Shown: positions 24,264 through 34,743, numbered from the stretch's first letter. The stretch is DNA of 64,000 nt from Novosphingobium lentum NBRC 107847 (GCF_001590965.1 NZ_BCTW01000002.1:124001-188000), one strand, 5' to 3'. The notes: generated by a model not told the origin, from the sequence alone. Numbers and translations: made by a program.

Positions 24264-26528
24264 TCAGCACGCAACCCCCGCCGCCGCGAGCACCGCCAGC
24301 GTCAGCACATCGCTCGCGTTCGATGTCATCGCCGCGACCTGGACCGGCTTTTCCATGCCGATCAGCATCGGGCCGATGGTGGCGTTGCCTGCCAGTTCGC
24401 GCAGCAGCTTGGCCGAAAGGTTGGCCGATTGCAGCCCCGGCATGACCAGCACGTTGGCCGGCGCGGACAGGCGGCTGAACGGGTAGTTGGCCATGACCAG
24501 CGGGTTGAGCGCAGCGTCGGGCGCCATTTCGCCTTCGTATTCGAAGCCCGGCGGATCGGCATCGAGCAACGCCACCGCCTCGCGGATGTTGTCCAGCCAC
24601 TTGCCCGACGGGTTGCCGAACGTGGAGTACGACAGGAATGCGACGCGAGGTTCGTGGCCCAGCTTCTTGGCCACTTCCGCCGTGCCGCGCGCGATGTGCG
24701 CGAGGTCCGCTGCGCTCGGGCGTTCGTTGATCGTGGTGTCGGCCAGGAACACGGTATAGTTCTTGCCGATCATCAGGTGGATGCCGAACGGCACCTTGCC
24801 CGGCGCCGGATCGAGAACCTGGCGGATTTCCTTCATGCTTTGCGCGAACGGACGCGTGATCCCGGTGATCATCGCGTCGGCCAGCCCCAGCTTGACCAGC
24901 GCGGAGGCGAACACGTTGCGGTCCTGGTTGACCATGCGGCGCACGTCGCGCTCCATGAACCCGCGCCGCTGCAGCTTGGTGTAGAGCATGTCGACCATCG
25001 CGGGCACATGCTCGCTGATCGCCGAATTCTCGATATGGTAGCTGTCGGGGTTCTCGATGCCGAGTTCGATCAGCTTGGCCTTCACCGGCTGGTCGCGCCC
25101 GACCAGGATCGGTTCGCCATAACCGCCGCTGCGGAACTGGATCGCCGCGCGCAGCACGATCTCGTTTTCCGCTTCGGCAAACACCACGCGCTTGGGGTTG
25201 AGCCGCGCCTGGGCATAGACTTGCGTGAGCACCGAGGTGGTCGGGTTGAGCCGGCTTTTGAGGCTGTGGCGGTATTCGTCGAAATCGGCGATCGGCTTTT
25301 GCGCCACGCCCGATTCCATCGCGCCCTTGGCCACGGCGGACGACACCACTTCCATCAGGCGCGGATCGAACGGCGCGGGGATGATGTAGTCGTGCCCGAA
25401 CTGCATGGACTTGCCGCCATAGGCCGCGGCGACTTCCTCGGGCACCTGCTCGCGCGCCAGTTCGGCGATGGCGCGGGCGGCGGCGATCTTCATGTGATCG
25501 TTGATCGCGGTCGCCCGCACATCGAGCGCGCCGCGGAAGATGAACGGGAAGCCAAGCACGTTGTTGACCTGGTTGGGATAGTCCGACCGGCCGGTGGCGA
25601 CGATGCAATCGGGGCGGATCGCCTTGGCATCGGGCGGGGTGATTTCGGGATCGGGGTTGGCCATCGCGAAGATGATCGGCTGCGGCGCCATCTTGGCCAT
25701 CATCTCGGGCTTGAGCGCGCCGGCGGCGGACAGGCCCAAGAAAATGTCGGCGCCGACCAGCGCTTCTTCCAGCGTGCGCGCATCGGTATCGATCGCGTGC
25801 GCCGACTTGAACTGGTCGATCCCTGCGCGTCCGCGATAGATCACGCCCGTGCGATCGCACATGGTGACGTTGTTGTGCGCCACGCCCATCGCTTTCAGCA
25901 ACGCGGTGCAGGCGATCGCCGCCGCGCCGGCACCGTTGACCACGACCTTGACCGTGGCGAAATCGCGTCCGGTCAGGAAACAGGCGTTGAGCAGCCCGGC
26001 GGCGGAAATGATCGCGGTGCCGTGCTGGTCATCGTGCATCACCGGGATCTTGAGGCGATCCTTCAGCGCCTGTTCGATCAGGAAACATTCGGGCGCCTTG
26101 ATATCCTCAAGGTTGATGCCGCCGAAGCTGGGTTCCATCAGCGCGACCGCTTCGATGAACTTGTCGGGGTCTTCGGTGTCGAGCTCGATGTCGATCGAAT
26201 CGACGTCGGCAAAGCGCTTGAACAGCACTGCCTTGCCTTCCATCACCGGCTTGGACGCCAGCGCACCGAGGTTGCCCATGCCGAGAATGGCGGTGCCGTT
26301 GGAGATCACCGCCACGAGGTTGCCCTTGGCGGTATAGTCGTATGCCGTCGCCGGATCGTCGGCGATGGCGCGAACGGGAACCGCGACGCCGGGCGAATAG
26401 GCCAGGCTGAGGTCGCGCTGCGTCGCCATCGGCTTGGAAGCGATGATCTCGATCTTGCCGGGGCGGCCGGTAGAATGAAAGAACAGCGCCTCGCGCTCGG
26501 TGAACCGGACGTTGCTTTCGTCTTCCAT
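24264..26528 (-). CDS. maeB: NADP-dependent malic enzyme, phosphotransacetylase-fused
   Basis: This is a 754-residue enzyme that decarboxylates malate to pyruvate with NADP. The N-terminal part (about 1-430) is the malic enzyme: SLAYSPGVAVPVRAIADDP, VISNGTAILGMGNLGALASK, VMHDDQHGTAIISAAGLLNA and FAMANPDPEITP. The C-terminal third (about 440-754) is a phosphotransacetylase-like domain, typically regulatory (acetyl-CoA binding) and not catalytic in MaeB. The ATG at 26528 (MEDESNVRF) is preferred over one six codons earlier. It is transcribed leftward, with the membrane protein gene upstream by 27 bases on the same strand. Confidence 0.95.
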   Translation of the reverse strand: MEDESNVRFTEREALFFHSTGRPGKIEIIASKPMATQRDLSLAYSPGVAVPVRAIADDPATAYDYTAKGNLVAVISNGTAILGMGNLGALASKPVMEGKAVLFKRFADVDSIDIELDTEDPDKFIEAVALMEPSFGGINLEDIKAPECFLIEQALKDRLKIPVMHDDQHGTAIISAAGLLNACFLTGRDFATVKVVVNGAGAAAIACTALLKAMGVAHNNVTMCDRTGVIYRGRAGIDQFKSAHAIDTDARTLEEALVGADIFLGLSAAGALKPEMMAKMAPQPIIFAMANPDPEITPPDAKAIRPDCIVATGRSDYPNQVNNVLGFPFIFRGALDVRATAINDHMKIAAARAIAELAREQVPEEVAAAYGGKSMQFGHDYIIPAPFDPRLMEVVSSAVAKGAMESGVAQKPIADFDEYRHSLKSRLNPTTSVLTQVYAQARLNPKRVVFAEAENEIVLRAAIQFRSGGYGEPILVGRDQPVKAKLIELGIENPDSYHIENSAISEHVPAMVDMLYTKLQRRGFMERDVRRMVNQDRNVFASALVKLGLADAMITGITRPFAQSMKEIRQVLDPAPGKVPFGIHLMIGKNYTVFLADTTINERPSAADLAHIARGTAEVAKKLGHEPRVAFLSYSTFGNPSGKWLDNIREAVALLDADPPGFEYEGEMAPDAALNPLVMANYPFSRLSAPANVLVMPGLQSANLSAKLLRELAGNATIGPMLIGMEKPVQVAAMTSNASDVLTLAVLAAAGVAC

Positions 26529-26555
26529 GCCGCGAGACTCCCCCAAAACTGCCGT

Positions 26556-28160
26556 TTAAAGCTGACTAAGCCTCCAGCCCGCAAAACCCAAGGGCTTCAC
26601 CGCAAAAAGAATGCTTCGTCCATCCTGCCAGACGATGCGCAGCCGCGGATCGGGGCTGTGCGGCAGGCCGGTATCGATCAGCCAGACATAATCGACCAGA
26701 TCTATCGGCGCGTGGCGCAGCGCCGTGTCGACGCTGCGCAGGCGGCCGCCTTGGCACGCCGGCGACCACACGAACTCCGACGGATCGGCCGCGAAGTTGG
26801 GTCCGGGGCGGAAGCGCGGGACGACCATGTCGAGCCCGGGAACCGCCCAGTTGTCGTTCACCCAGGCCTGGCGATAGATGCTGGCCATGCTGGCAAGGTG
26901 ATCGCGGCGGGTGTTGCGCCAGCTTTCCTCGATGCAGCTGTGTTCGACAAACGCGAGCACGCGGCTGCCGGGTTCGACGTGGTGCAGCGCCGACAGCTGC
27001 TTGTTATAGTCTTGCGCATAGTCGGCAAAGCTGCCGGCGGTAACCAGCAGCCGGATCGCCAGCAGCGCTGCGCCCGACACCGCGATGAAGCGGGCGCGAT
27101 CGCCCGGGGCGCGGCTCCAGTCCTGCAGCCCGAGCGCGAGCATCGCCGCCACCGGCAACAGCCGGATATCGACGAAGGCACTGCCGTTGATGTCGCTGGG
27201 GATGGCCACGAACAGCACGAACACCGCGAGCGGGGGCAGCGCCTGGCGCGGGCTCCACCGTGCGCCCATCAGCCGCGCGAACACGATCAGCCCGCCGCAC
27301 GCGGCAGACGTCGCAATGTCGAGCAGCTGCCACTGATCGCGCAAGGTCAGCGCAAACGACCATGCCTTCTGGTCCCAGCGCCAGCGCAGGAACCCGCCGT
27401 GCCCGGGGACCACGAACTTCCACACCAGGATCGTGACCAGACCCATGCCCAGTGGCCAGCACAGGCGCAGCAGCGCGCGCGCCATCGGTTCCAGCAAGGC
27501 AGGCCGACGCGGCACCTCGCGCCAGTCGACCGGATGCTCCTCGATCACCTTGCCCAGCGCGTACATGCCGATCAGCAGCGGCAGCAGCACGCCGCCGATG
27601 GCGTGGCACAGCAGCGCCACCGGCTGCAGCACGATCAGCATGGCGGCGCGCTTGCGCGGCTGGTTCTCAAGGTAGATCGAGGCGGCGAACGCGCTCAGCG
27701 ACAGCCCCACCGCCAGGATATAGTTGAGGAACCCGGTCAGCAGCGGAAAGCTGAACACGAACATCAGCGCCCAGGCTGCGGCATGACCGCCGCGCGGGTT
27801 CAGCACGCGCACCGTGGCGAGGCAGCCACCGGCGAACAGCGCAGTGGCCAGCACCGCGCTCCACCAGCCGGCCGCCAGCAGCCCCAGCGGCGCGGCCAGC
27901 AGCTTCATCAGCACTTCGCCACCCAGATTGAGCGTGAACATCCAGCGCCAGCCGAAATACTGCTGCAGCGGGCTGCCGGGATCGGCCTGTTCGATCGCGG
28001 CGGCGCCCATGTGGCCGGGAATGTCGATCAGCGGCGGCACTTCGACCAGCACGAACGGCAGGCACACCAGCAGCACCAGCAGCCCGATCGCGGGCGCGCG
28101 CAGCCACGGCAGCGAACCGGCTTGCCAACCCCAGGGCGTGACGTGTTGACGGCTGTGCAT
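26556..28160 (-). CDS. polytopic membrane protein of unknown function
   Basis: This 534-residue protein has about ten hydrophobic segments (for example IGLLVLLVCLPFVLVEVPP and LAVFVLFVAIP) and a soluble C-terminal domain of about 150 residues. The overall plan, with an early loop containing DIPGHMGAAAIEQ, resembles GT-C-type glycosyltransferases or other lipid-linked sugar enzymes, but no diagnostic motif is convincing. I start at the ATG at 28160 with AGGGG just before it; the frame extends to 28259. It is antiparallel to mutS, whose GTG start lies 80 bases away. Confidence 0.7.
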   Translation of the reverse strand: MHSRQHVTPWGWQAGSLPWLRAPAIGLLVLLVCLPFVLVEVPPLIDIPGHMGAAAIEQADPGSPLQQYFGWRWMFTLNLGGEVLMKLLAAPLGLLAAGWWSAVLATALFAGGCLATVRVLNPRGGHAAAWALMFVFSFPLLTGFLNYILAVGLSLSAFAASIYLENQPRKRAAMLIVLQPVALLCHAIGGVLLPLLIGMYALGKVIEEHPVDWREVPRRPALLEPMARALLRLCWPLGMGLVTILVWKFVVPGHGGFLRWRWDQKAWSFALTLRDQWQLLDIATSAACGGLIVFARLMGARWSPRQALPPLAVFVLFVAIPSDINGSAFVDIRLLPVAAMLALGLQDWSRAPGDRARFIAVSGAALLAIRLLVTAGSFADYAQDYNKQLSALHHVEPGSRVLAFVEHSCIEESWRNTRRDHLASMASIYRQAWVNDNWAVPGLDMVVPRFRPGPNFAADPSEFVWSPACQGGRLRSVDTALRHAPIDLVDYVWLIDTGLPHSPDPRLRIVWQDGRSILFAVKPLGFAGWRLSQL

Positions 28161-28240
28161 GAGCCCCTGACAAATTCCGGCGTCGATATCCGGATACGAT
28201 GGTTTGAGAAACGCCAACGCTTGGTCTAGCCACCTGCGCT

Positions 28241-30853
28241 GTGACGCCCTCTGCCCCAACTCCGATGATGACGCAATATCTTGCTCTCAAGCAAGAGGCT
28301 GGCGATTGTCTGCTGTTCTACCGGATGGGGGACTTTTTCGAGCTGTTCTTCGACGATGCGAAGATCGCGGCCCAAGTTCTCGACATCGCGCTGACCAGTC
28401 GCGGCGAACACGGCGGCCAACCCATACCGATGTGCGGCGTGCCGGTCCACGCGGCGGAAGGCTACCTGGCCCGGCTGATCAAGGCCGACTGCCGCGTCGC
28501 CATCGCCGAACAGATCGAATCGCCCGAAGAAGCGCGGAAACGCGGCGGTTCCAAGACGCTGGTGGCGCGCGCGATCGTCCGCTTCGTCACGGCCGGCACG
28601 CTGACCGAGGAAGCGTTGCTCGAACCGCGCCGCGCCAACCTGCTGGCGGCAGTGTGCGAGCTGCGCGGGCTGGTCGGCATCGCCGCGTGCGACATTTCCA
28701 CCGGGCGGATGGAGCTGGAGGAATGCGCCGCCGCCGGCCTGCCCGCCGCGCTGGCACGGATCGGCGCGAGCGAACTGGTCGTGCCCGAAGGCTGGGACGG
28801 CGCGGGGACGGCCATCGGTGACGAGGCGATTCGCCGTCCGCCGCACGGCTTCCAGAGCGCACAGGGCGAGGACCGGCTTAAGACGCTGCACGCGGTCGCC
28901 ACGCTCGATGGTTTCGGCGCGTTCGGGCGCGCCGCGCTGGCGGCGGCGGGCGGGCTGATCGCCTATCTCGAGCACGTCGGGCGCGGCCGGCTGCCGTTGC
29001 TGCTGCCGCCGGTGCTGCGCGAGCCCGGCCTGCACATGGCGATGGACGAGGCGACGCGCGCCAGCCTGGAAATCCTGTCGAGCAGCGCGGGCACGCGCAA
29101 GGGCAGCCTGGTCGATGCGATCGACCGTTGCGTGACCGGCGCGGGCGCGCGCCAGCTGGCCGAAGACCTGTCCGCTCCGCTGACCGACGCCGGCCGCATC
29201 CGCGAACGGCTCGAACTGGTCAGCTGGCTGCACGACGATCCGCTGCTGCGCGGCGATCTGCGCGGCGCGTTGCGGTCGCTGCCCGACATCGGCCGCGCGC
29301 TGGGCCGGGTGGTGGCCGGGCGCGGCAGTCCGCGCGATCTGGGCCAGCTGCGCGACGGGCTCGATTGCGCGTGGCGGCTGCACCACCAGCTCGGCCAGCG
29401 CAGCAACCTGCCCGCGTTGGCCCACAGGCTGGTCCCGGACCTAGCCGGACATGGCGCGCTGCTCGATCATTACGCGCGCGCGCTGGTGCCGTCGCCGCCC
29501 ACCGAACGATCGCAGGGCGGCTACATCGCGCAAGGGTACGATGCCGCGCTCGACGAACTGCGCCGCATCTCGGGCAATGCACGCCGCGCCATCGCCGCGC
29601 TCGAGGCGCAGTACCGCGACCAGACCGGGATCGCCGCGCTCAAGATCCGCCACAACGGCGTGCTGGGCTATTTCATCGAGGTGCCCGCGCGCCATGCCGA
29701 CCGGCTGATGGTGGCCGATTCGGGCTTCACCCACCGCCAGACGATGGCCGGCGCGGTGCGCTTCAACGCGCTGGCGCTGCATGAGGAAGCCAGCCGCATC
29801 GCCGAATCGGGCGGCCACGCGCTCGCCGCCGAGGAAGCCCATTTCGAGGAACTGGTCGGCGAGGCCGTGCGCGTGAGCGGGGCCATTGCCGCCACCGCCG
29901 CCGCGCTCGCCCGGCTCGACGTCGCCGCCGGACAGGCCGAGCGCGCGGCCGAAGGCGGCTGGGCTCTGCCCCGCGTGGTCGACGAACCGTGCCTCGCCAT
30001 CGAAGGCGGGCGGCACCCTGTGGTCGAGGCGGCGCTCAGCGCGCGCGGCGAGCGGTTCGTCACGAATGATTGCAGCCTGTCGCCCAACAACCGCCTGTGG
30101 CTGGTCGGCGGGCCGAACATGGGCGGCAAGTCCACGTTCCTGCGCCAGAACGCGTTGATCGTGCTGCTGGCGCAGGCGGGCGGCTTCGTGCCCGCGACAA
30201 GCGCCACCATCGGCATGGTCGACCGCCTGTTCAGCCGCGTCGGCGCATCGGACAATCTGGCGCGCGGGCGCTCCACGTTCATGGTCGAGATGGTCGAGAC
30301 CGCCGCGATCCTCAGCCAAGCCACGGAGCGCAGCTTCGTCATCCTCGACGAAGTCGGGCGCGGCACCTCGACCTATGACGGGCTGGCGCTGGCCTGGGCG
30401 GTGGTGGAGGCAGTGCACGAGGTCAACCGCTGCCGCTGCCTGTTCGCCACGCACTACCACGAACTGGCGCGGCTCGCCGAAACCTGCAGCGCGCTGTCGC
30501 TCCACCACGTCCGCGCGCGCGAATGGAAGGGCGAGCTGGTGCTGCTCCACGAACTGGCCGAAGGGCCGGCGGACAAAAGCTATGGCCTGGCGGTGGCGCG
30601 GCTGGCGGGGGTGCCCGCGCCGGTGGTCAAGCGCGCCCGCGCGGTGCTCGACAAGCTGGAAAAAGGCCGCGCCGCTACAGGCGGCCTCGCCGCCGGGCTC
30701 GACGACCTGCCGCTGTTCGCCGCCGCGCTGGTGGCCGAGGAAGTTCAGCGCGATGCCGTGCGCGAGCAGTTGAGCGCGCTGGAAGTCGATGCGCTGTCCC
30801 CGCGCGAGGCGCTCGATCTGCTGTACCAGTTGAAGCGCGACGCTGCGGTTTGA
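28241..30853 (+). CDS. mutS: DNA mismatch repair protein MutS
   Basis: MutS recognises mismatched bases and, with ATP, recruits MutL. The 870-residue product has the mismatch-contact region FYRMGDFFELFFDDA near residues 27-41 with the Phe-x-Glu motif. Connector, lever and clamp domains follow. The ATPase has Walker A GGPNMGGKSTFLRQNALIVL near residue 625 and STFMVEMVETAAILSQAT; EVGRGTSTYDGLALAW and the ATHYHELARLAE segment complete it. The start is the GTG at 28241; an ATG at 28265 (MMTQYLAL) is also possible. The C-terminal tail is short, with a tetramer-type helix (SPREALDLLYQLKR). Confidence 0.97.
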   Translation: MTPSAPTPMMTQYLALKQEAGDCLLFYRMGDFFELFFDDAKIAAQVLDIALTSRGEHGGQPIPMCGVPVHAAEGYLARLIKADCRVAIAEQIESPEEARKRGGSKTLVARAIVRFVTAGTLTEEALLEPRRANLLAAVCELRGLVGIAACDISTGRMELEECAAAGLPAALARIGASELVVPEGWDGAGTAIGDEAIRRPPHGFQSAQGEDRLKTLHAVATLDGFGAFGRAALAAAGGLIAYLEHVGRGRLPLLLPPVLREPGLHMAMDEATRASLEILSSSAGTRKGSLVDAIDRCVTGAGARQLAEDLSAPLTDAGRIRERLELVSWLHDDPLLRGDLRGALRSLPDIGRALGRVVAGRGSPRDLGQLRDGLDCAWRLHHQLGQRSNLPALAHRLVPDLAGHGALLDHYARALVPSPPTERSQGGYIAQGYDAALDELRRISGNARRAIAALEAQYRDQTGIAALKIRHNGVLGYFIEVPARHADRLMVADSGFTHRQTMAGAVRFNALALHEEASRIAESGGHALAAEEAHFEELVGEAVRVSGAIAATAAALARLDVAAGQAERAAEGGWALPRVVDEPCLAIEGGRHPVVEAALSARGERFVTNDCSLSPNNRLWLVGGPNMGGKSTFLRQNALIVLLAQAGGFVPATSATIGMVDRLFSRVGASDNLARGRSTFMVEMVETAAILSQATERSFVILDEVGRGTSTYDGLALAWAVVEAVHEVNRCRCLFATHYHELARLAETCSALSLHHVRAREWKGELVLLHELAEGPADKSYGLAVARLAGVPAPVVKRARAVLDKLEKGRAATGGLAAGLDDLPLFAAALVAEEVQRDAVREQLSALEVDALSPREALDLLYQLKRDAAV

Positions 30854-30855
30854 TC

Positions 30856-30935
30856 TGCTCCCCCGCCCAGGCGGGGATCTCATGCCGACAATGCACCGCC
30901 AGCAGGCCTGAGGCCCCCGCCTGCGCGGGGGAGCA
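30856..30935. repeat. inverted GC-rich repeat between mutS and nupC
   Basis: TGCTCCCCCGCCCAGGCGGG and its continuation (30856-30882) are matched by an inverted 27-base arm at 30909-30935. Each arm also folds on itself (CCCCCGC with GCGGGGG). It occupies the gap between convergent mutS and nupC and can serve as a bidirectional transcript end. It is one of three hairpin families in this window. Confidence 0.75.
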
Positions 30936-30950
30936 AGCCGACATTGCTCG

Positions 30951-32249
30951 CTAAGCCAACCCCAGAAACAGCCCCGCCAGCGCCGCGCTCATCAGGTTGC
31001 TCAGCGACCCCGCCGCGAGTGCCTTCATCCCCAGCCGCGCGATCACCGGGCGCTGGTTGGGGGCCAGGCCGCCGGTCACCGCCATCTGGATCGCGATCGA
31101 ACTGAAGTTGGCGAAGCCGCACAGTCCGAACGTGACCAGCGCCACGGTGGTTTGCGACAGGCCCCCCGGTACACCCGCGACTTTGCCCAGTTCGATGAAC
31201 GCGACGAATTCGTTGAGCACCAGCTTGGTCCCGAACAGGCCGCCCGCCTGCAGCGCTTCGGCCCAGCTGGGCGCGCCGAGCAGCCAGAACACTGGCGCGA
31301 ACACATAGCCGGTGATCTGCTGGAACGAGAGGTCGGGATAGCCGAACCAGCCGCCGATCCCGCCGAGCAGACCGTTGGCCAGCGCGACCAGCGCGACGAA
31401 CGCCAGCACCATCGCGCCGACCGCCACCGCCAGCTTGACCCCGGTCTGCGCGCCCTGGCTGGCGGCCATGATCAGGTTGGCGGGCCGTTCCTCGTCGCTC
31501 TCCACGCCCTCGACCTCGACGATGGCCGGGCGGATCGAGGCCGGGTCATGCGGGTTGGGCAGGTCTTCTGACGCGATCGCGGGCGGCGCGGGCGGTTCGT
31601 CGGGCATGATCATCTTGGCCATCAGGATGCCGCCCGGCGCCGACATGAACGCCGCGGCGACGAGATAGTCGATGCGGATGCCCATGCTGGCATAAGCCGC
31701 CAGGATCGTGCCGGCGACGCCCGCCATGCCCACGGTCATCACGCAGAACAGCTGCGACGGGTTCAGCGCGGCCAGATACGGGCGGATCACCAGCGGCGAT
31801 TCGGACTGGCCGACGAAGATGTTGGACGCCGCGCACAGGCTTTCGACCTTGCTGATGCCCGTGACCTTTTCCAGCGCGCCGCCGATCCAGCGGATCACCA
31901 GCTGCATCGCGCCAAGGTAGTAGAGGATCGAGATCAGCGCGGCGAAGAAGATGATCACCGGCAGCGCCGAGATGGCAAAGCTGTGCCCGCCGATTTCGGG
32001 CGCGGCGAGCGGGCCGAACAGGAACGCGACCCCGGCCTTGGCGAAACCGAGCAGGCTCTCCACCCCGTGCGCCGCGCCCTGCAGCGCGGCGTTGCCCGGC
32101 GGGAAGTACAGCACCAGCGCGGCGAAGCCGACCTGCAGCGCGAATGCAGCCCCGACCACGCGCAGCCGGATCGCGCGGCGGTTGGACGAGAGCAGGAACG
32201 CGACAAGCAGGATCAGCGCCATCCCGGCGAGACTGGAAAGGATGTGCAT
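30951..32249 (-). CDS. nupC: CNT-family nucleoside transporter
   Basis: This 432-residue concentrative nucleoside transporter (NupC type, proton- or sodium-coupled) sits in the inner membrane with about ten helical segments. Family signatures are GAMQLVIRWIGGALEKVTG, AASNIFVGQSESPLVIRPYL, FCVMTVGMAGVAGTILAAYA and LCGFANFSSIAIQMA. The central cytoplasmic loop (220-270) is longer and more acidic than in E. coli NupC. It is transcribed toward mutS. The divergent queuosine-precursor transporter gene starts 94 bases away. Confidence 0.93.
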   Translation of the reverse strand: MHILSSLAGMALILLVAFLLSSNRRAIRLRVVGAAFALQVGFAALVLYFPPGNAALQGAAHGVESLLGFAKAGVAFLFGPLAAPEIGGHSFAISALPVIIFFAALISILYYLGAMQLVIRWIGGALEKVTGISKVESLCAASNIFVGQSESPLVIRPYLAALNPSQLFCVMTVGMAGVAGTILAAYASMGIRIDYLVAAAFMSAPGGILMAKMIMPDEPPAPPAIASEDLPNPHDPASIRPAIVEVEGVESDEERPANLIMAASQGAQTGVKLAVAVGAMVLAFVALVALANGLLGGIGGWFGYPDLSFQQITGYVFAPVFWLLGAPSWAEALQAGGLFGTKLVLNEFVAFIELGKVAGVPGGLSQTTVALVTFGLCGFANFSSIAIQMAVTGGLAPNQRPVIARLGMKALAAGSLSNLMSAALAGLFLGLA

Positions 32250-32343
32250 TGGAAGGGCGGCCCCGCAGCTTGGGAGAAATCCGGTTTCGATCGGTCCTAG
32301 TGACCAATTGGCGCGCGGTCAAAATGCCGCTAACGCCTGTCCG

Positions 32344-33003
32344 ATGCCCGATCCGACGATGCCCGACCAGACCCCGCTGCAATTCCCCCGCTCGCTGTTC
32401 GTCCTGTCGCTGTTCTACGGCGGCATGGTCACGCTGGGCGGCGTGCTGGGCGCCAAGCAGGTGGCGCTGGGGCCGCTGGCGGTCGAGGCCGGGATTTTTC
32501 CGTTCCTCACCCTGGTCGGTATATCGAGCGGTGTCGCCGAACTGCATGGCAAGGCGGTGGCGGACCAGCTGGTGCGGTATGGCTTCCTGCCGCTGATCGC
32601 TGCAATCCTGCTGACGTTCTTCGTGCTGCAGTTGCCGACCGACCCCGGCATGTATCCGCCTGCCAAAGATGCCTTCCCGATCATCCTGGGGCAAAGCTGG
32701 CGGATGATGGGCGCGGGCATCATGGCCTATGGCGTGTCGGTCACGCTCAACTTGTGGATCTTCGACAAGCTGCGCGCCGCCACCGGCAGGTTTGCCGGTT
32801 TGCGCGGGTTCATTGCGGCGGCGCTGAGCCAGGTGGTCGACACGCTGATCTTCATCACCGTGTCGTTCGTCGGCGTGCGGCCGATCGGTTCGCTGATCGC
32901 GGGGCAGATGCTGGCCAAGGTCGTGCTGTCGGCGGTGCTGGTGCCGCTGATCATCGCGGCGGTGCTGCGCATCGGCAAGCGGCTGGATGGCCCGGCAGCG
33001 TGA
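32344..33003 (+). CDS. yhhQ: queuosine precursor transporter (YhhQ/VUT family)
   Basis: This 219-residue inner-membrane protein has six helices of the YhhQ family, which takes up preQ0/preQ1 for queuosine tRNA modification. Recognisable pieces are [40 protein letters not shown] and [17 protein letters not shown]. The ATG at 32344 (MPDPTMPDQ) or 32359 begins the conserved part; the frame upstream to 31951 is a shadow of nupC on the other strand. No preQ1 riboswitch was convincing in the 94-base leader. argB follows 49 bases later. Confidence 0.9.
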   Translation: MPDPTMPDQTPLQFPRSLFVLSLFYGGMVTLGGVLGAKQVALGPLAVEAGIFPFLTLVGISSGVAELHGKAVADQLVRYGFLPLIAAILLTFFVLQLPTDPGMYPPAKDAFPIILGQSWRMMGAGIMAYGVSVTLNLWIFDKLRAATGRFAGLRGFIAAALSQVVDTLIFITVSFVGVRPIGSLIAGQMLAKVVLSAVLVPLIIAAVLRIGKRLDGPAA

Positions 33004-33052
33004 AGCAGGAAAACGGTTCACTTTTCCGCCTGTCGAGCTAAGGCGACGCGCC

Positions 33053-33976
33053 ATGGCCGATCTCGAAAACCCCGCGTCGCCCGACGCTGCGCACAACGCC
33101 GCGATGCTCGCCAAGGCGGAAACGCTGATCGAGGCGCTGCCGTATCTGCAACGCTATGCCGGCAAGACGTTCGTGGTCAAATACGGCGGCCATGCGATGG
33201 GCGATCCCGGCCTCGCGCGCGATTTCGCCGAGGACGTGGTGCTGCTGCAGGCGATCGGGATCAAGCCGGTGGTGGTCCACGGCGGCGGCCCGCAGATCGG
33301 CGCGATGCTGAAGAAGCTGGGCGTCGAATCGCGCTTCATCGACGGGTTGCGCATCACCGACCAGGCCACCGCCGACATCGCCGAGATGGTGCTGTCGGGC
33401 GCGATCAACAAGGAACTGGTCGGCTGGATCGCGCAGGCCGGCGGCAAGGCGCTGGGCATTTCGGGCAAGGATGCGGGCCTCGTCACCGCCACCAAGGTCG
33501 AGCGCACGAGCAAGGACCCCGACAGCCACATCGAACGCGCGATCGACCTGGGCTTTGTGGGTGAACCGTCGCACGTCGACACGATGATCATCGACACCGC
33601 CTGTGCCGCCGGGATGATCCCGGTCATCGCCCCGATCGGCGCGGGCGCGGACGGGCAGACCTACAACATCAACGCCGATACGATGGCGGGCGCGATCGCG
33701 GCGGCGCTGGGCGCGGCGCGATTGTTCCTGCTGACAGACGTGGCCGGCGTGCTCGACAAGGACAAGCAGCTGCTGAGCGACTTGCGCCCCGCCGACGTCG
33801 AGCGGCTGCAGGCCGACGGCACGATCAGCGGCGGGATGATCCCCAAGCTGGAAACCTGCATCCACGCGGTCGAGGCCGGCTGCGAGGCGGCGGTCATTCT
33901 GGATGGCCGCGTACCGCATGCGATGCTGCTCGAAATCTTCACCTCGCGCGGGGTCGGCACGCTGATCCGCGCCTGA
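33053..33976 (+). CDS. argB: acetylglutamate kinase
   Basis: ArgB phosphorylates N-acetylglutamate in arginine biosynthesis. The 307-residue product has [30 protein letters not shown], the substrate segment [49 protein letters not shown] and [20 protein letters not shown]. The N-terminal helix ([20 protein letters not shown]) is the extension found in arginine-inhibited hexameric enzymes, so feedback control by arginine is likely. The ATG at 33053 is preceded by AAGGCG. The frame is open further upstream but without family similarity. Confidence 0.96.
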   Translation: MADLENPASPDAAHNAAMLAKAETLIEALPYLQRYAGKTFVVKYGGHAMGDPGLARDFAEDVVLLQAIGIKPVVVHGGGPQIGAMLKKLGVESRFIDGLRITDQATADIAEMVLSGAINKELVGWIAQAGGKALGISGKDAGLVTATKVERTSKDPDSHIERAIDLGFVGEPSHVDTMIIDTACAAGMIPVIAPIGAGADGQTYNINADTMAGAIAAALGAARLFLLTDVAGVLDKDKQLLSDLRPADVERLQADGTISGGMIPKLETCIHAVEAGCEAAVILDGRVPHAMLLEIFTSRGVGTLIRA

Positions 33977-34047
33977 TCGGTGGCTGATCGGTGGCCGACC
34001 GCGCCTGCGGGGCGGGAACCAATCGGCGGGCGGCGCGTCGCTAGGAC

Positions 34048-34635
34048 ATGCCCCTTCGCCATTCTTTCCGTTCCGGCCTGGTCGGCGCCTGCGCCGCGCT
34101 GGCCGCGCTCGGCCTGTCCGCCTGCGACCGCAAACCCGCCGCGCCGGCCGACCCCGCACTGACCGCGCAAGCCAGCGCGATCGCATCGGAGACTGCGGCG
34201 GGCACATACGTGGCGCCAACGCCCGCGCCCTCCGTGCCCGAGCCGTCCGCCACCCCGACCCCCGACGTCAACACGCCTTCGGTCCCGTCCGCGTCGCGCG
34301 ATCCCGGCGAGGTGCTGGCCGCCTGGGCCAAGGCGATCGAAGCGCGCGACTGGGCCACGGTGCGCAGCTACTGGGGCGACCATGGCGCGCGCAGCGGCCT
34401 GTCACCCAAGGCGTTCGCCGCCAAATGGAGCGACCTGCTCGATCCGCGCGTGAGCATCGCGCCGGGCACGCAGGAAGGCGGCGCCGGATCGCTGTACTAC
34501 ACCGCACCGGTCACGATCACCGACGGCAAGCGCAAGATCGCGGGCGAAATCACCATCCGCCGCGTCAACGACGTCGATGGTGCCAGCCCGGAACAACTGC
34601 GCTGGCACATCGAGAGCACTACGCTGCGCTGGTAG
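34048..34635 (+). CDS. putative lipoprotein of unknown function
   Basis: This 195-residue protein has a signal peptide ending in a lipobox (GLSAC, with Cys at about 26), so it should be lipidated and envelope-anchored. A long Pro/Ala/Ser/Thr-rich linker (about 30-85) precedes a compact C-terminal domain (about 86-195) starting EVLAAWAKAIEARDWATVRS. The latter has the look of an SnoaL/NTF2-like or similar cone fold, but this is uncertain. It lies between argB and the YggT gene, all rightward. Confidence 0.75.
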   Translation: MPLRHSFRSGLVGACAALAALGLSACDRKPAAPADPALTAQASAIASETAAGTYVAPTPAPSVPEPSATPTPDVNTPSVPSASRDPGEVLAAWAKAIEARDWATVRSYWGDHGARSGLSPKAFAAKWSDLLDPRVSIAPGTQEGGAGSLYYTAPVTITDGKRKIAGEITIRRVNDVDGASPEQLRWHIESTTLRW

Positions 34636-34743
34636 ATCACCCTGTGAAATGGCGGCGGGGAGCGCAGTGTATTATCCGGTTGATACGCCTGCCACCGCTC
34701 GGCTAAACGGACGCTCCGTTCCCCAGCGAAAAGGGCACCGTTC

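Noticed and set aside
24252..28229. A very long open frame on the plus strand (over 1300 codons)
   Set aside because: It is antisense to maeB and the membrane protein gene and shows no family likeness; high-GC codon bias produces such shadows.
32250..32343. Possible preQ1 riboswitch before yhhQ
   Set aside because: A GGTCCTAGTGACC stem and a GCGG/CCGC stem are present, but the pseudoknot and conserved A-rich tail of preQ1-I do not fit.
31951..32343. Longer N-terminus for yhhQ
   Set aside because: The upstream part of the frame lies opposite nupC, lacks membrane character and has no family likeness.
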